Origin: Blastomussa wellsi
Taxonomy: Eukaryota; Cnidaria; Anthozoa; Scleractinia; Plerogyridae
NCBI GenBank assembly: GCA_947652115.1
Contig: OX393569.1
Coordinates: forward strand, 7,889,106 to 7,953,105
Reading direction: 5' to 3'
DNA length: 64,000 nt
The notes beneath the pieces were generated by a model, which saw nothing but the letters and a program-made list of their open reading frames with translations, searched no databases and was not told the origin of the DNA. Of the stretch, positions 1 to 10,900 are shown piece after piece. Within the stretch, counting starts at the first letter, position 1; each line of letters starts with the position of its first letter. Position numbers and translations under genes: made by a program.

Positions 1-22
1 AAATTATTTGATTTCTCGACAG

Positions 23-281
23 ACTGTACCGCTTGAATCTAAAGCTGTTTCCAATAGCAGACATTGCAGCAGAAAGAAATAAAAGCGATGACGTCGAAGA
101 TGACGAACAAAGAAACAACAAGGTGTCCGTGGAGGTTGCCAGGCAACGCGAACAGATCCGATTTCTACAGAAAACTGTAGAAGATCAATCCAGGCTCCTT
201 CAGGAAATCTCTCATCAGCTAAAACAGATCGCCGGACCTGTGGACACTACAGGGAGCTCGTCCCAGCAGATTTACGTTTAA
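23..281 (+). CDS. 3' terminal coding exon of an unrecognised gene (partial)
   Basis: A splice acceptor (ctcgacag) ends at base 22 and an open frame runs from there to a TAA at 279-281, giving about 85 residues; the upstream exon must supply two bases of the first codon. The exon opens with Leu-Tyr-Arg-Leu-Asn-Leu-Lys-Leu-Phe-Pro, continues through an acidic Lys/Asp/Glu segment (SDDVEDDEQRNN), and then has a heptad-like helix with motifs REQIRFLQK and QSRLLQEISHQLKQI that looks like a C-terminal coiled coil. It ends in a Ser/Gln-rich tail. Such coiled-coil tails are found in multimeric membrane channels and scaffold proteins, but the family is not identifiable from this piece. The rest of the gene lies before the window. 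That it is a real exon is likely; its function is unknown. Confidence 0.55.
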
Positions 282-513
282 AGGAACAACTTAACGCATA
301 CATCAGACACATGATTATAAACTAACATGAATCAAGTTCGCCTTTCGTAATCTTGATCTTCCAAAATCTTTCTCGGATTGAAATTCATTGTGAACCAAAT
401 CGACTGAAAACTTTGTCGTTTTCTTTTCGCGTTAAAGAGAAGTTAGTACAATAATTTTTTTGCTGCAGGCTATTGTATTTACCACTTGTCCATTAGGAAT
501 ATCAAATATTTGA

Positions 514-1130
514 GGGGGGAGAACCCTAACTACAAAACGGTTTCTATAGATGACTTCTAACCATCATATCTTGGGTTCCCTTTCAATCCTGGGATTAGTT
601 TTTTGTCATGCTTGTTCTATTGGAGGTTGCTTTCACTTTTGGCAGCTTTGACCATATTTGGAAAGTCACGTGACCAGAACACAAAAGCGCTTAAAACTCT
701 CACAGCTTACATCTTTCTTGAATGAAACCAAAGCCAGTGGATAGAGTGCATTCAGATGCAAAATCTGTAGTATTTGATTTGTGGAGATTCCCATTAGTTA
801 AAAAGCTATGACGTCATGAACTTTTTGTGACGTCATAACTTTTACAGTATTGCGAATTTCAACAAATCTATACTACAGATTTTGAATCTGAATGCACTCT
901 ATACATTGGTTTTGGATTCATTCGAGAAAGATGTAAGCTGTGAGAGTTTTTAGCGTTTCTGTTTTCTGGTCACGTGGCTTTCCAAATATGGTCAAAGCTG
1001 CCAAAGGGAAAGCAGTCTTTAATAGAACAAGCATGGTAAAAAACTAATCCCAGGATTGAAAGGGAACCCAAGATATAATGGTTAGAAGTCATCTATAGCA
1101 ACCGTTTTGTAGTTAGGGTCCTCTCCCCCC
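514..1130. mobile_element. Foldback element (MITE), 617 bp, near-complete inverted repeat
   Basis: The left half, beginning ggggggagaaccctaac, returns as its reverse complement at the right end (gttagggtcctctcccccc). Matching continues inward through the segments around 548-600 and 1045-1095 (caaccatcat / ataatggtt), 655-690 and 960-990 (gtcacgtgaccag / ctggtcacgtgg), to a centre near 817 where two gacgtca motifs face each other. The arms span most of the element with scattered mismatches. No ORF is present, so it is non-autonomous. A clear target duplication was not found (flanks ttga and ttaa). Confidence 0.85.
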
Positions 1131-2084
1131 TTAACGAATACGAAAAATAGCCGGTCTACATGATTCTCTCTTTGGAACGAAAATAATTAAAACTTGGTAC
1201 TTGTTTCCCGTTCATTAAGTATAACTGAACTTAAGGGTGTTTAAGTAAGGGAAATTTGACTGCATTCCTGGAACTTTCACTTCTCACTTCGAACTCTAAA
1301 TATTTCTGTTTCTTCTTAGGATCTTTTCGAGGTTTTTCTTGTGTTTTCATGAAGTAAAAAAACAAATAAGACGGACTCGTTTTTCGCCTCTGAAACCACA
1401 CCTTTGGTAGATCGTGACAATAACATGAAGATTTGGTTTCCGTTTGAGAAATAAGATTAAGTTGGTGAGGTGTCCAAGGCACCATGCTATGACAGGAAAT
1501 CAGTTTACATCCGTTCACTTTTGGCTAAAATAAAGTAAAGAACAGCAGATTTACAGGGGATACTTCAACGACAGTAAAGCGAAAAAGATTGAAGCGAACT
1601 TCATTTAAACAGAGGTGAGGTGAATTAATCGTAAATGCCTGAAATCTAAAAGGCGTAGTTTGTAGAGAAAGCCCAACTGATCGGATCAAACACAGTTCAA
1701 ATTCTACGATCATTCAGTGCGCAATCGTAATCAGATAATAGGCAGTTTGATGATAGCTTTGTTAGTTCTCGACAGCATCTGAATGAATCTTTTCCTACCA
1801 GCATGTCAAACATTTAGTGAATTTGGTCCATTTAGATTGCTTTCGTTTGTTTCACCGGACATGAAATAAAAGTGATTGAACCGGCCTTTCCTTTGTTGTA
1901 CAATATTATTATATTAGAAGGTTGATGTTTTCGGGTCTGCAAACCAAAGACCCAGAACGTACTCGGATTTCTGTTTTTCTGCTCTTTGAATGACCTATAT
2001 TTAATTCAATCAAAATGACACGAAATATTAAGGGAAGTCAAAACAAGGATTCCGTTGAATTCCTCGTGTATCGACTCTTGTGTA
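1131..2084. other. Intergenic, no gene seen
   Basis: AT-rich DNA with short open frames on both strands (for example 1231-1518 and 1525-1713 minus) that lack domain-like composition, splice context or a poly(A) signal. Nothing supported. Confidence 0.5.
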
Positions 2085-2290
2085 CCGGTACCAGGGACCG
2101 CGGAGCCGGTGGGGGGATTGGGGTGCATTTAAAAAAGTAGCCATTCTGGGAGCATTCATTTTAAAAATTTTCCGGGAGAGAATGCCCCCGGAGTGCCCCC
2201 TACCCCGCCGCCCCGCCGTCGGCGCGCGCTATAAATGTCTCCGGCAATCGAAAATATGTTCCACGGTCCCTGGGTGCACGAGGACAGACA
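2085..2290 (+). repeat. GC-rich interspersed repeat fragment
   Basis: This is a sharply GC-rich block in AT-rich surroundings, with ttttccgggagagaatgcccccgg-type sequence and runs of ccccgcc. A related block is at about 22175-22290 (attttctgggcgaggatgcc) and a looser one at about 61925-62010, so it is a dispersed repeat rather than a local CpG island. Its class is unknown. Confidence 0.5.
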
Positions 2291-2688
2291 CAAAAACCAT
2301 TGTCTAAATGGGAGAATAATCGATCTCAACTAATACGGAAAAATTAAATTTTTCACAACTACTGTAAACAACTAACTGAAACCTGGCAAATTACGATTTA
2401 GCATTTTTCGAGAATGTTTCCATAAAATTCAGGACGATATTCCAAATTTTCCTGGCGTGTTTCATTTACACATGGTACTACCCAAACAGTGTTTGTTAGA
2501 GTTGCCATATCCATCTCCCCCCACCCCCGTATTAGAAGTTTGCAAGACTGTCCATATCAATAGTCCACTTATACACCTACTACTATACTTAACGTTTCAC
2601 TGGCGAAGTTTGAACACGTCTTCATAAGCCAAAAACTAAGGCATGAGCAGTTTATGATCTTCTCGTTTATGATTTATCTGCTTTCAGA

Positions 2689-2993
2689 TTATGACATCCC
2701 TCTCTATTGCATTCTACGCCGTATCGGTTTTACTCTTCAGTGAATACGCCCAAGCCAGACCCGCTATTCCTCAGTTCCCCTTCGGCACGTTAAGCCCTAC
2801 ATATGCCCCGCTTGGATGCGACGTACCCGGAGACAAGTTATACCTCCCTGGTGAAGTTATTTTCAAGGACCCTAACGGATGTCATGGAATAATTTGTACG
2901 AAATATGGGATAAAAATTTGGGATGGCAATTGTGCGTTTTTCAGCAGCACGGCGGAAACCACAACGACACATCCTCAACCAGCGACGTCGTGA
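2689..2993 (+). CDS. Small secreted cysteine-containing protein, possible single VWC-like domain
   Basis: The start codon at 2691 lies two bases after a good splice acceptor (ctgctttcag, ending at 2688), so the 5' UTR is probably spliced. The 100-residue product begins with a hydrophobic signal peptide (TSLSIAFYAVSVLLFSEY, cleavage near AQA-RP). It then has a Pro-rich stretch and a compact region with four cysteines: C-x14-18-C-x4-C and a final C, with GEVIFKDPNGCHGIIC resembling the start of von Willebrand factor C or SVWC-type domains. The end is Thr/Ser/Pro-rich, suited to O-glycosylation. A poly(A) signal follows at 3139. It is shorter than typical VWC modules and has only four cysteines, so the domain name is tentative. 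Secretion is well supported; function is unknown. Confidence 0.6.
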
Positions 2994-3138
2994 TCAGCAG
3001 CCACGACGACAACAACAGCCTTCTGAGCCAACGTATTAATTTTATCAAAGAGGCCCTGATTTTTTTCGCTTTAAGGAACTCTAACTGACCAGATACATCA
3101 CATGTGTGTTTCTTATTTCTGTAAGCAGGAGAATACAA

Positions 3139-3144
3139 AATAAA
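3139..3144 (+). terminator. Poly(A) signal for the 2691 gene
   Basis: AATAAA, 146 bases after the TGA of the secreted-protein ORF, on the same strand. Confidence 0.6.
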
Positions 3145-3149
3145 CATTG

Positions 3150-3935
3150 GGACATGGAAAATCAGTTGAGTGGAGTTTTAATTTTTTTTGTTGTTAGTAA
3201 AACGCAAATACCTCGAGGGTGTCTCGCAGGCTAAAAGCCGGCTCATTTTTTGCCTTTTTCGTTTTTCCGCGCGAGGAATGGGGTTTACCTCCTCTTTGGT
3301 TTTGAACTATTGTTTTTCTGTTCTATTTTGAGCACATGCACTTGACGTCACAGCCACCATATTGGTGTAACAGAACAATAGATTTTCAATTAGTTTCTTT
3401 TGTTAGGTACACCAACATGGCTGCTATGCCTTCTCTAGGGACTGTGTGCTTACGAGCTATTGTTTCTAGTTCTTTGTTGTCTTGTTCGTTCTTTGTTTTA
3501 CATTTACTGTTGAGTTTCACAGGTTTTACACCGAGGATGAGCCTTAAAGGGAGACGTCTGCACACAAGCAACCTTGCTTTCTTATAATTAGTTCATTTCC
3601 CCCTTACTGGTTCTGTTGGTTTCTCACTGTCCTTCCTCAGTGACGTGGCCAGTTTTTTTGGGCTTGGCCAACCGCCTTGTAAGGGCCACTTATCAGAGGA
3701 GTGTTTAGTTTGTTACTTTCTAGTGTTTGACGCGACGTTTTATATCTCGACAGCAACTAAAATTTTTACTTTGTTCTAGACGGAGGTGGGTCGGGGGCGG
3801 TTTGGCATTTACCCCGTCCCCTACCCTACTGATCATGGAGCTAACTAAGAAAAGACAAACTAGCCCCCTCCCCACTGTCCAGTGGACAATGGAGCCGATC
3901 GATTTGTTGTCATAGTAACGAACAAAAATTTCAAG
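3150..3935 (+). promoter_or_regulatory. Upstream region and 5' UTR of AGBL4
   Basis: No gene is supported here. The stretch must contain the promoter of the carboxypeptidase gene starting at 3936, but no clear TATA box is visible. The open frames at 3336-3587 (plus) and 3720-3959 (minus) have no domain-like features. Translation could begin at an upstream ATG at 3882, which would add 18 residues; the ATG at 3936 (context caagATGg) agrees better with the usual N-terminus of the family. Confidence 0.35.
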
Positions 3936-4647
3936 ATGGCGTCTCGCAGTGAAAGTCAAGAGAGCGGTGTCAACGAAGATTTGGACGCTGAAAATGTCAC
4001 TAAGGTGGAGGAACCCGTCGGTAACTTGTCTAAATACTACGCCCTACCACCTGGCTATTCGGGAACGCCGAAAAAGGGTCACTTAATGTTCGATGCGTGT
4101 TTTGAAAGTGGAAATCTTGGCAGAGTTGATTACATCACTGAGTTCGAGTACGATTTGTTTATTCGTCCGGACACCTGCAATCCTCGCTTTCGGGTTTGGT
4201 TTAACTTCACAGTGGAAAATACGGTGCCTTATCAACGTGTCATATTCAACATCGTGAATTTCAGCAAGACTAAAAGCTTATATCGGGAAGGGATGACCCC
4301 GCTGGTGAAATCTACAAGTCGTCCAAAATGGCAAAGAATTCCTGCTAAGAACTGCTTTTACTATCGCTGCCCTGATCACAGGAAAAATTATGTTTTGTCG
4401 TTTGCATTTGCCTTCGATAATGACACAGATGTTTATCAGTTCGCGTACTGCTTTCCTTACACCTATTCTCGTCTACAGAACTTTCTTGATGACCTCGATA
4501 AAAGAAACCTAGAATGTTGCAAACGGGAGCTTCTGTGTTCAACTGTACAGCAACGGAGGGTTGATTTACTAACAATCACTTCTCCGGAAAACATGAAAGA
4601 TGATCTCAAAAAGAGGGTTATTTTTATCACAGCTAGAATTCACCCAG
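3936..4647 (+). CDS. AGBL4: Cytosolic carboxypeptidase 6 (AGBL4/CCP6), coding exon 1
   Basis: Encodes residues 1-237 plus the first base of codon 238. CCP enzymes are cytosolic M14-family zinc carboxypeptidases that shorten polyglutamate side chains on tubulin and other proteins. The exon carries the N-terminal CCP beta-sandwich domain (LMFDACFESGNLGRVDYI, then YDLFIRPDTCNPRFRVWFNF, FNIVNFSKTKSLYREGM, FAYCFPYTYSRLQNFL), which is highly conserved in the family. It ends in ARIHPG, the start of the HPGE zinc site (ligands His236 and Glu239). The donor is cccag|gtgagc at 4648. Joined to the exon at 15987 the protein is 485 residues, close to the usual length for CCP6. The intron is phase 1 and 11.3 kb long, enlarged by a minisatellite and a retrotransposon. 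Confidence 0.93.
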
Positions 4648-5044
4648 GTGAGCCATATTTATTATAAATCATAACAAATGCTACGCTGAAGGTACGCCAA
4701 GGGTTTTGAGATTCCACACCAAGCATCTGGCAAGCGGCAAAAATCTCATGCCGATTCACCGAGAAATGCACCAGGCTGCGTCTCTCCTGCAGAAGAAACC
4801 AGTGAGAGAGAATTTGGGAGCAACTTTTACATCACAAAAATGTAGAATTTGTTGAAGCAATATCAGGGTTACGCCTAAAGGTTACCCCTTCATCACCCGC
4901 TGCTGTACACCAAAATCCCTGATCCCACACCAGTACGCCGCAAAATTTCAAAACCCATGCCAAAGATCTTCGGCGTAACGTACTCTGAATGCACCCTGGC
5001 TCACACAATGAAATGTGATCAAACCAAAATGAAAATTATGGATA

Positions 5045-5290
5045 AAAACTTTTTCTTCATTGTTAACATCCGATATCCTTTCAAAACAATAATAAAGAGT
5101 AAACGAACCTCGACGATATTCCAAACCGAAGTTTCAGCTCATTGCGAACTCCCAAACAAAACAACTCGTAATGGCGGACTCAAAAACTTCATGTACACAG
5201 TTACCGAAGTGTAAAATATCAACGAACTCAAATCAAAAATGTAAACAAATCCCGAGACTGCGCAGTACAGACTGGAAATGGCCTTTAATG
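5045..5290 (-). repeat. Interspersed repeat, also present at 59705-59950 in opposite orientation
   Basis: The segment runs from ttaacatccgatatcc through cgtaatggcggactcaaaa to cgagactgcgcagtac and actggaaatggcctttaa. Its reverse complement occurs at 59705-59950 with roughly 85% identity by eye, where it lies within a larger MITE. No coding potential. Confidence 0.75.
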
Positions 5291-5850
5291 CGACATGGGA
5301 AGTTCTAAACAATGATAAGCAACATGAGTACACTGTAAAAATGTGACCGACACAATAAATACTTACGACTGATTTTCATAGTGACAAAAATCCCAGGCAA
5401 TCAATTTCACTGTTTCCTGGCCTTATCACTTCTGCACTTATCATCGGCCATCCCACAGGGATGTCCCCGGCGAACCACTGGGCATTTGCACAACAATTTT
5501 TACAAATCCCCCCTACCCAAAAGCAAGATTTTTAAACAAAAAGTTACTAATGTCTCTCCCCTGGCGGTAAAGAAGTGTGCTCTGCCAAGTCAAAAGTTGC
5601 ATTTATTTCAAAATACTTCTATTTGCCACAATTAATTTTCTACATGTATTTGCTATAGTTATGCATATTGAAGGTTGCATGTGCATACTGTATGCTCATT
5701 CAAGTAAAAAATGAATAATTCAAAATATGGCAAATGAACCCGGACCGTCCAATCCAGAGTCCAGCATGCCAAACATTTGGCTACTCATTGTGTCATGCAA
5801 TACATGTAAAATGACCACGAACTGGCTCCTGCTTTAGTGTGTACTATCAT

Positions 5851-7579
5851 CCCGCTTTTAAAGATTCCCCGTTTTAAAGATTCCCGCTTTTGATGATTCC
5901 CATTTTAAAGATTCCCAGTTTTAAAGATTTCCGGTTTTAAAGATTCCCGGTTTTAAAGATTCCTGGTTTTAAAGATTCCCGGTTTTAAAGATTCACGCTT
6001 TTAAAGATTCCCCATTTTAAAGATTCCAGGTTTTAAAGATTCCCCATTTTAAAGATTCCCGCTTTTAAAGATTCCTGGTTTCAAAGATTCACGCTTTTAA
6101 AGATTCCCCATTTTAAAGATTCCAGCTTTTAAAGATTCCCCGTTTTAAAGATTCCCGCTTTTAAAGATTCCCGCTTTTAAAGATTCCCGCTTTTAAAGAT
6201 TCCCGCTTTTAAAGATTCCTGGTTTTAAAGATTCCTGGTTTTAAAGATTCCCGGTTTTAAAGATTCCCGGTTTTAAAGATTCCCGCTTTTAAAGATTCCC
6301 CATTTTAAAGATTCCAGCTTTTAAAGATTCCCCGTTTTAAAGATTCTCGCTTTTAAAGATTCCCGCTTTTAAAGATTCCCGCTTTTAAAGATTCCCGCTT
6401 TTAAAGATTCCCGCTTTTAAAGATTCCCGCTTTTAAAGATTCCTGGTTTTAAAGATTCCCGGTTTTAAAGATTCCTGGTTTTAAAGATTCCCAGTTTTAA
6501 AGATTCCTGGTTTTAAAGATTCCTCATTTTAAAGATTCCCGCTTTTAAATATTCCCACTTTTAAAGATTCCCACTTTTAAAGATTCCCCATTTTAAAGAT
6601 TCCAGCTTTTAAAGATTCCCCGTTTTAAAGATTCTCGCTTTTAAAGATTCCCGCTTTTAAAGATTCCCGCTTTTAAAGATTCCCGCTTTTAAAGATTCCC
6701 GCTTTTAAAGATTCCTGGTTTTAAAGATTCCCGGTTTTAAAGATTCCTGGTTTTAAAGATTCCCAGTTTTAAAGATTCCTCATTTTAAAGATTCCCGCTT
6801 TTAAAGATTCCCACTTTTAAAGATTCCCGCTTTTAAAGATTCCCGCTTTTAAAGATTCCCGCTTTTAAAGATTCCCGCTTTGAAAGATTCCCATTTTAAA
6901 GATTCCTGGTTTTAAAGATTCCTCATTTTAAAGATTCACGCTTTTAAAGATTCCCCGTTTTAGAGATTCCCGCTTTTAAAGATTCCCCATTTTAAAGATT
7001 CACGCTTTTAAAGATTCCCCGTTTTAAAGATTCCCGCTTTTAAAGATTCCCATTTTAAAGATTCCTGGTTTTAAAGATTCCTCATTTTAAAGATTCCCGC
7101 TTTTAAAGATTCCCGCTTTTAAAGATTCCCGCTTTTAAAGATTCCCGGTTTTAAAGATTCCTGGTTTTAAAGATTCCCAGTTTTAAAGATTCCTGGTTTT
7201 AAAGATTCCTCATTTTAAAGATTCCCGCTTTTAAAGATTCCCACTTTTAAAGATTCCCGCTTTTAAAGATTCCCGCTTTTAAAGATTCCCGCTTTTAAAG
7301 ATTCCCGCTTTGAAAGATTCCCATTTTAAAGATTCCTGGTTTTAAAGATTCCTCATTTTAAAGATTCACGCTTTTAAAGATTCCCCGTTTTAGAGATTCC
7401 CGCTTTTAAAGATTCCCCATTTTAAAGATTCACGCTTTTAAAGATTCCCCGTTTTAAAGATTCCCGCTTTTAAAGATTCCCATTTTAAAGATTCCTGGTT
7501 TTAAAGATTCCTCATTTTAAAGATTCCCGCTTTTAAAGATTCCCGCTTTTAAAGATTCCTGGTTTTAACGATTCCCGGT
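5851..7579. repeat. 16-17-bp minisatellite in AGBL4 intron (left block)
   Basis: About 105 tandem copies of TTTTAAAGATTCCCGC and single-base variants (ending CCGG, CTGG, CCCA, CAGC, CACGC). A higher-order structure is visible: the variant string around 6760-7090 (with the marker gctttgaaag at 6877) recurs 430 bp later (marker at 7307). Every unit contains TTTAAA and a TAA stop, so the array is not coding. The array is cut at 7579 by the BEL/Pao element and resumes at 13975. Confidence 0.95.
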
Positions 7580-7779
7580 TGTTCTTCAGAGTTCTAAATC
7601 ACTCGTCAGGTCATACTTTAAACTCGTTTAATTTATCAACACGTTCTACAGTTCTCAGTTCGTGAAAAAGCATCATGGCGGCCCGACCAAACCACGAGGC
7701 CAAAACTCAACTATCTTGCGCATGCCCGTGACGTAACGAGCCACAGGACACCTAAACTAGTTCCTAGTCCTTCTAAACA
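7580..7779 (-). repeat. 3' LTR of the BEL/Pao element
   Basis: 200 bp, plus strand reading tgttcttcagag ... ttctaaaca. It matches the LTR at 13775-13974 at all but one position (gaaaaagcatc here, gaaaaagtatc there). Confidence 0.95.
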
Positions 7780-7793
7780 TTCTCCCCTTCTTG
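7780..7793 (-). promoter_or_regulatory. Polypurine tract of the BEL/Pao element
   Basis: On the minus strand aagaaggggaga lies directly before the 3' LTR, the expected primer for plus-strand DNA synthesis. Confidence 0.7.
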
Positions 7794-7908
7794 ATGTGAC
7801 AATATCAAAATACAATAAAGAAGAAAGTTTGTGCAGAAAAGTTTGAATGAATAAAGTTCTTTGAGAACACTGTTTCATTGTCTCTTATTAAGTTCAAAAG
7901 TTCACGTC

Positions 7909-10900
7909 CTAATCACAATGTTCCAGAGGGCAGATCTTCACTACCGGCCTTCTCATGATACTCTTCCCAACTTGAACATCCGCTACTCGAACCTTTCCGT
8001 CTTCTCCAGGATGAACTTTCGTAATGCGCCCCAACGGCCAGCGTCCCCTTGGGGTATCCGGTGACATTACAATAACTACATCTCCTTCTTGAAGGTTCTT
8101 CTGTTCGCGAAACCACTTCTTTCTAGCGTTCAAGCTGGGCAACCACTCTCTTAACCACCGGTGCCAGAAATGTCGAACGAGTTCTTGAACTCTCCTCCAA
8201 CGTCTGCGAGGATTGAAGGCTGTACTATCTACTACGTCTGGCGCAAAACGACCCCCTAACTGCCCATGCAGAAAGTGGTTGGGGGTGAGAGGACCTGGAT
8301 CCTGTGGGTTCGCTGATTGGTAGGTCAGTGGGCGGGAGTTTATCAGTCCTTCAGCTCCAACAACTGCACTGTGAAATTCTTCGTCCGTGATATCAGCACA
8401 GCCTAAGATGGCATAGATGGCTTTCTTTGCGGCTTTTATCATCACCTCGTGGACACCGCTGAAGTGTGGGGCTAGAGGTGGATTGAAATGCCACTTGACT
8501 CCATAACTTGCTGTACTCTCCTGGATCTTCTCTCTGTCTAAGGCTGCTAATTCTTCTAGTTCGTTTCTTGCTCCAACAAAATTTGTCCCATTATCTGACA
8601 GAACATCTCTTGGAAGGCCACGTCGCAATGCCATTCGAAAGAATGCATTCAGGAAGGAGTCGGTATCAAGGCTGTACGCTACTTCCAGGTGCACTGCTCT
8701 AGTAGCTAGACAAGTGAACAAACACAGGTATCTCTTATGACGAGTCTTCCCTCTTCCTTGCTTGGTATAGAACGGTCCACCAAAGTCAACAGAGGTCTGG
8801 CTGAAGGCACGCAAGGACATCCGCGTTCGTAGCTGTGGTAAAGGGGCCATAATTTGTTTTGCAGAAGTGACCTTCCTCCGTCTGCACAGCATACACTCTT
8901 TCTCCCACTCTCTGATGGCTTCTCTGGCTGAGACTATCCAGTATTTGCTTGAGAGCTGAGCAAGGACTTGGTTGGTTCCTCCATGCTGGTTCTTTTCGTG
9001 ACTATCCTTAATGATCAGCTTCGTAACCCGGTGACTTCGGGGAAGAATTATGGGATAGCGAGTTTCCCATGGTAAGCAGTCTGCATAGCTGAGTCTCCCA
9101 TCACACCTGAGTATTCCTTCTTCAACCAATATTGGTTTAAGAGGCAACAACTTTGATCCTCCAGGTAGTTCTCTTCCTGACTGCAGTGCACGGATTTCTT
9201 GGTGAAATTCTTCTTGTTGAGAAAGTCTAATAAAGTGCATTTCTGAAGTGACAATTTCTTCTGGACTTAAAGTTCCTTTTTTGCGAAGAGTCGATGGCAA
9301 ACGGCAGTTTTCCAGGAAACGGTTCACTGTTGAACAGACTCTTGTGAGCCTAGTCCAGCTGGAATATCTGGTCGGATTCAAACGATCTTCTTTGGTCATG
9401 GAGACAAACGAACGCTCCTGTACATCTTCTCTTTCTCGGCACTGTTTCCGAACCTCAATGTCCAGTACCACTTTGGTTTCAATCTTCTTTTCAGGCCATT
9501 CTGCTTCTTCTTGCACTAAGAACGCTGGACCTTTCCACCACCTTTCTTCCTCAATGAGAGCGGAGACACTAAGTCCTCTTGTCAGTAGGTCAGCCGGATT
9601 CTGTTTGGTCGGTACATGTCTCCACTGTTCTGGGTTGGTCAAGGACTGAATTTCACCCACACGATTCGCCACAAAAGGTTTGAAGTTCCGACTTCGGCCA
9701 CGGATCCAGAACAGTACATCCATGCTATCAGACCAGAATAACCACTCATGTTTGGGAATATTCAGAACCTTCCCGATGGTTTCAGCAAGGCGGAGTCCAA
9801 CCACTGCGGCCATTAGTTCCAGACGAGGAATACTGACAGCTTGAAGGGGCGCAACCCTTGATTTCGAAGCTACAAGACGACAAGTGACAGTTCCGTCCTC
9901 GTATAGATGTCTTGCATATGTAGCTGCACCGTATGCCTCCTGAGATGCATCAGTGAAGGTGTGCAAGGTAATACTTCTGACCCCAGTTCCGATTCGCAGA
10001 CATCTAGGTATACGAAGACGAGGGAGGGCAGAAAGTTCTTCAAACCATTGCTGAGCTTTCCCTGACAAGCTCTCGTCCACCAAGTCATCCCAGTCAACTC
10101 CGCTTTGCCACATCTCTTGAAGAATAATCTTGGCCCGGACAACATATGGCGCTAAGAATCCAAGGGGGTCAAACAAGGTGGCGATCTTCTTAAGGAAGGC
10201 ACGCTTGGTACTGCTGTGATTCCCGCTGGGCTGATGGACTTGGTACTTGAACTCATCTTCACTAGGGGACCACAACACTCCCAGAGTCTTCACAACAGGC
10301 AGTTCACCCCTATCAAGATCAACCTCCGTAACACAATCAGCAGATGGGATACACTCTAACACCTCAGGAACATTAGATAGCCACTTCCTCGCGTGCATTC
10401 CGGCTGAAGCCCACAACTGCGACAGCTGCCTGTACAATTCGATTCCAGGGACTCAGTCCATGCTATCATCCATATAGGTGCTCTCCAAAACCGTCTCGGC
10501 TCCAAGGGGATACTCTGATTGGTGCTTCTGAGCATGCTGCTGGGCGACAAACTGGGCCAGAAATGGTGGCGAATTTACTCCAAACACAACACGGTCGAAC
10601 TCAAATACATCAGGATCCTCTTGAGTGTTCAAGTCTCGCCATAGGAAACGGTGATAAGGTCGGTCATTTGGTTTCAACTTGATTTGCAGATACATTTCCA
10701 TAATGTCACACATTAAGGCCACAGGGTCGCGTCGAAATCGCAGCAATACAGCAAACAGGTCATTTTGGAGCTTGGGACCCTGCAGTAGAACATCATTGAG
10801 AGACACTTCCTCATACTTCACAGAGGCATCAAATACAATTCGGGTCTTTGTCGTGGACTTATCTGGCCTCAGAATCGGAAAGTGGGGCAGGTACCAGACG

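Noticed and set aside
3336..3587. Possible upstream gene or first exon before AGBL4
   Set aside because: Open frame without domain features; no splice junction into AGBL4 that keeps the frame was found.
5851..7579. CRISPR-like array
   Set aside because: Units are contiguous without unique spacers, in a spliced animal gene; it is a minisatellite.
8508..9649. Plus-strand open frames inside the BEL/Pao element
   Set aside because: They are shadows of the minus-strand pol frame, which has clear retroviral-type domains.
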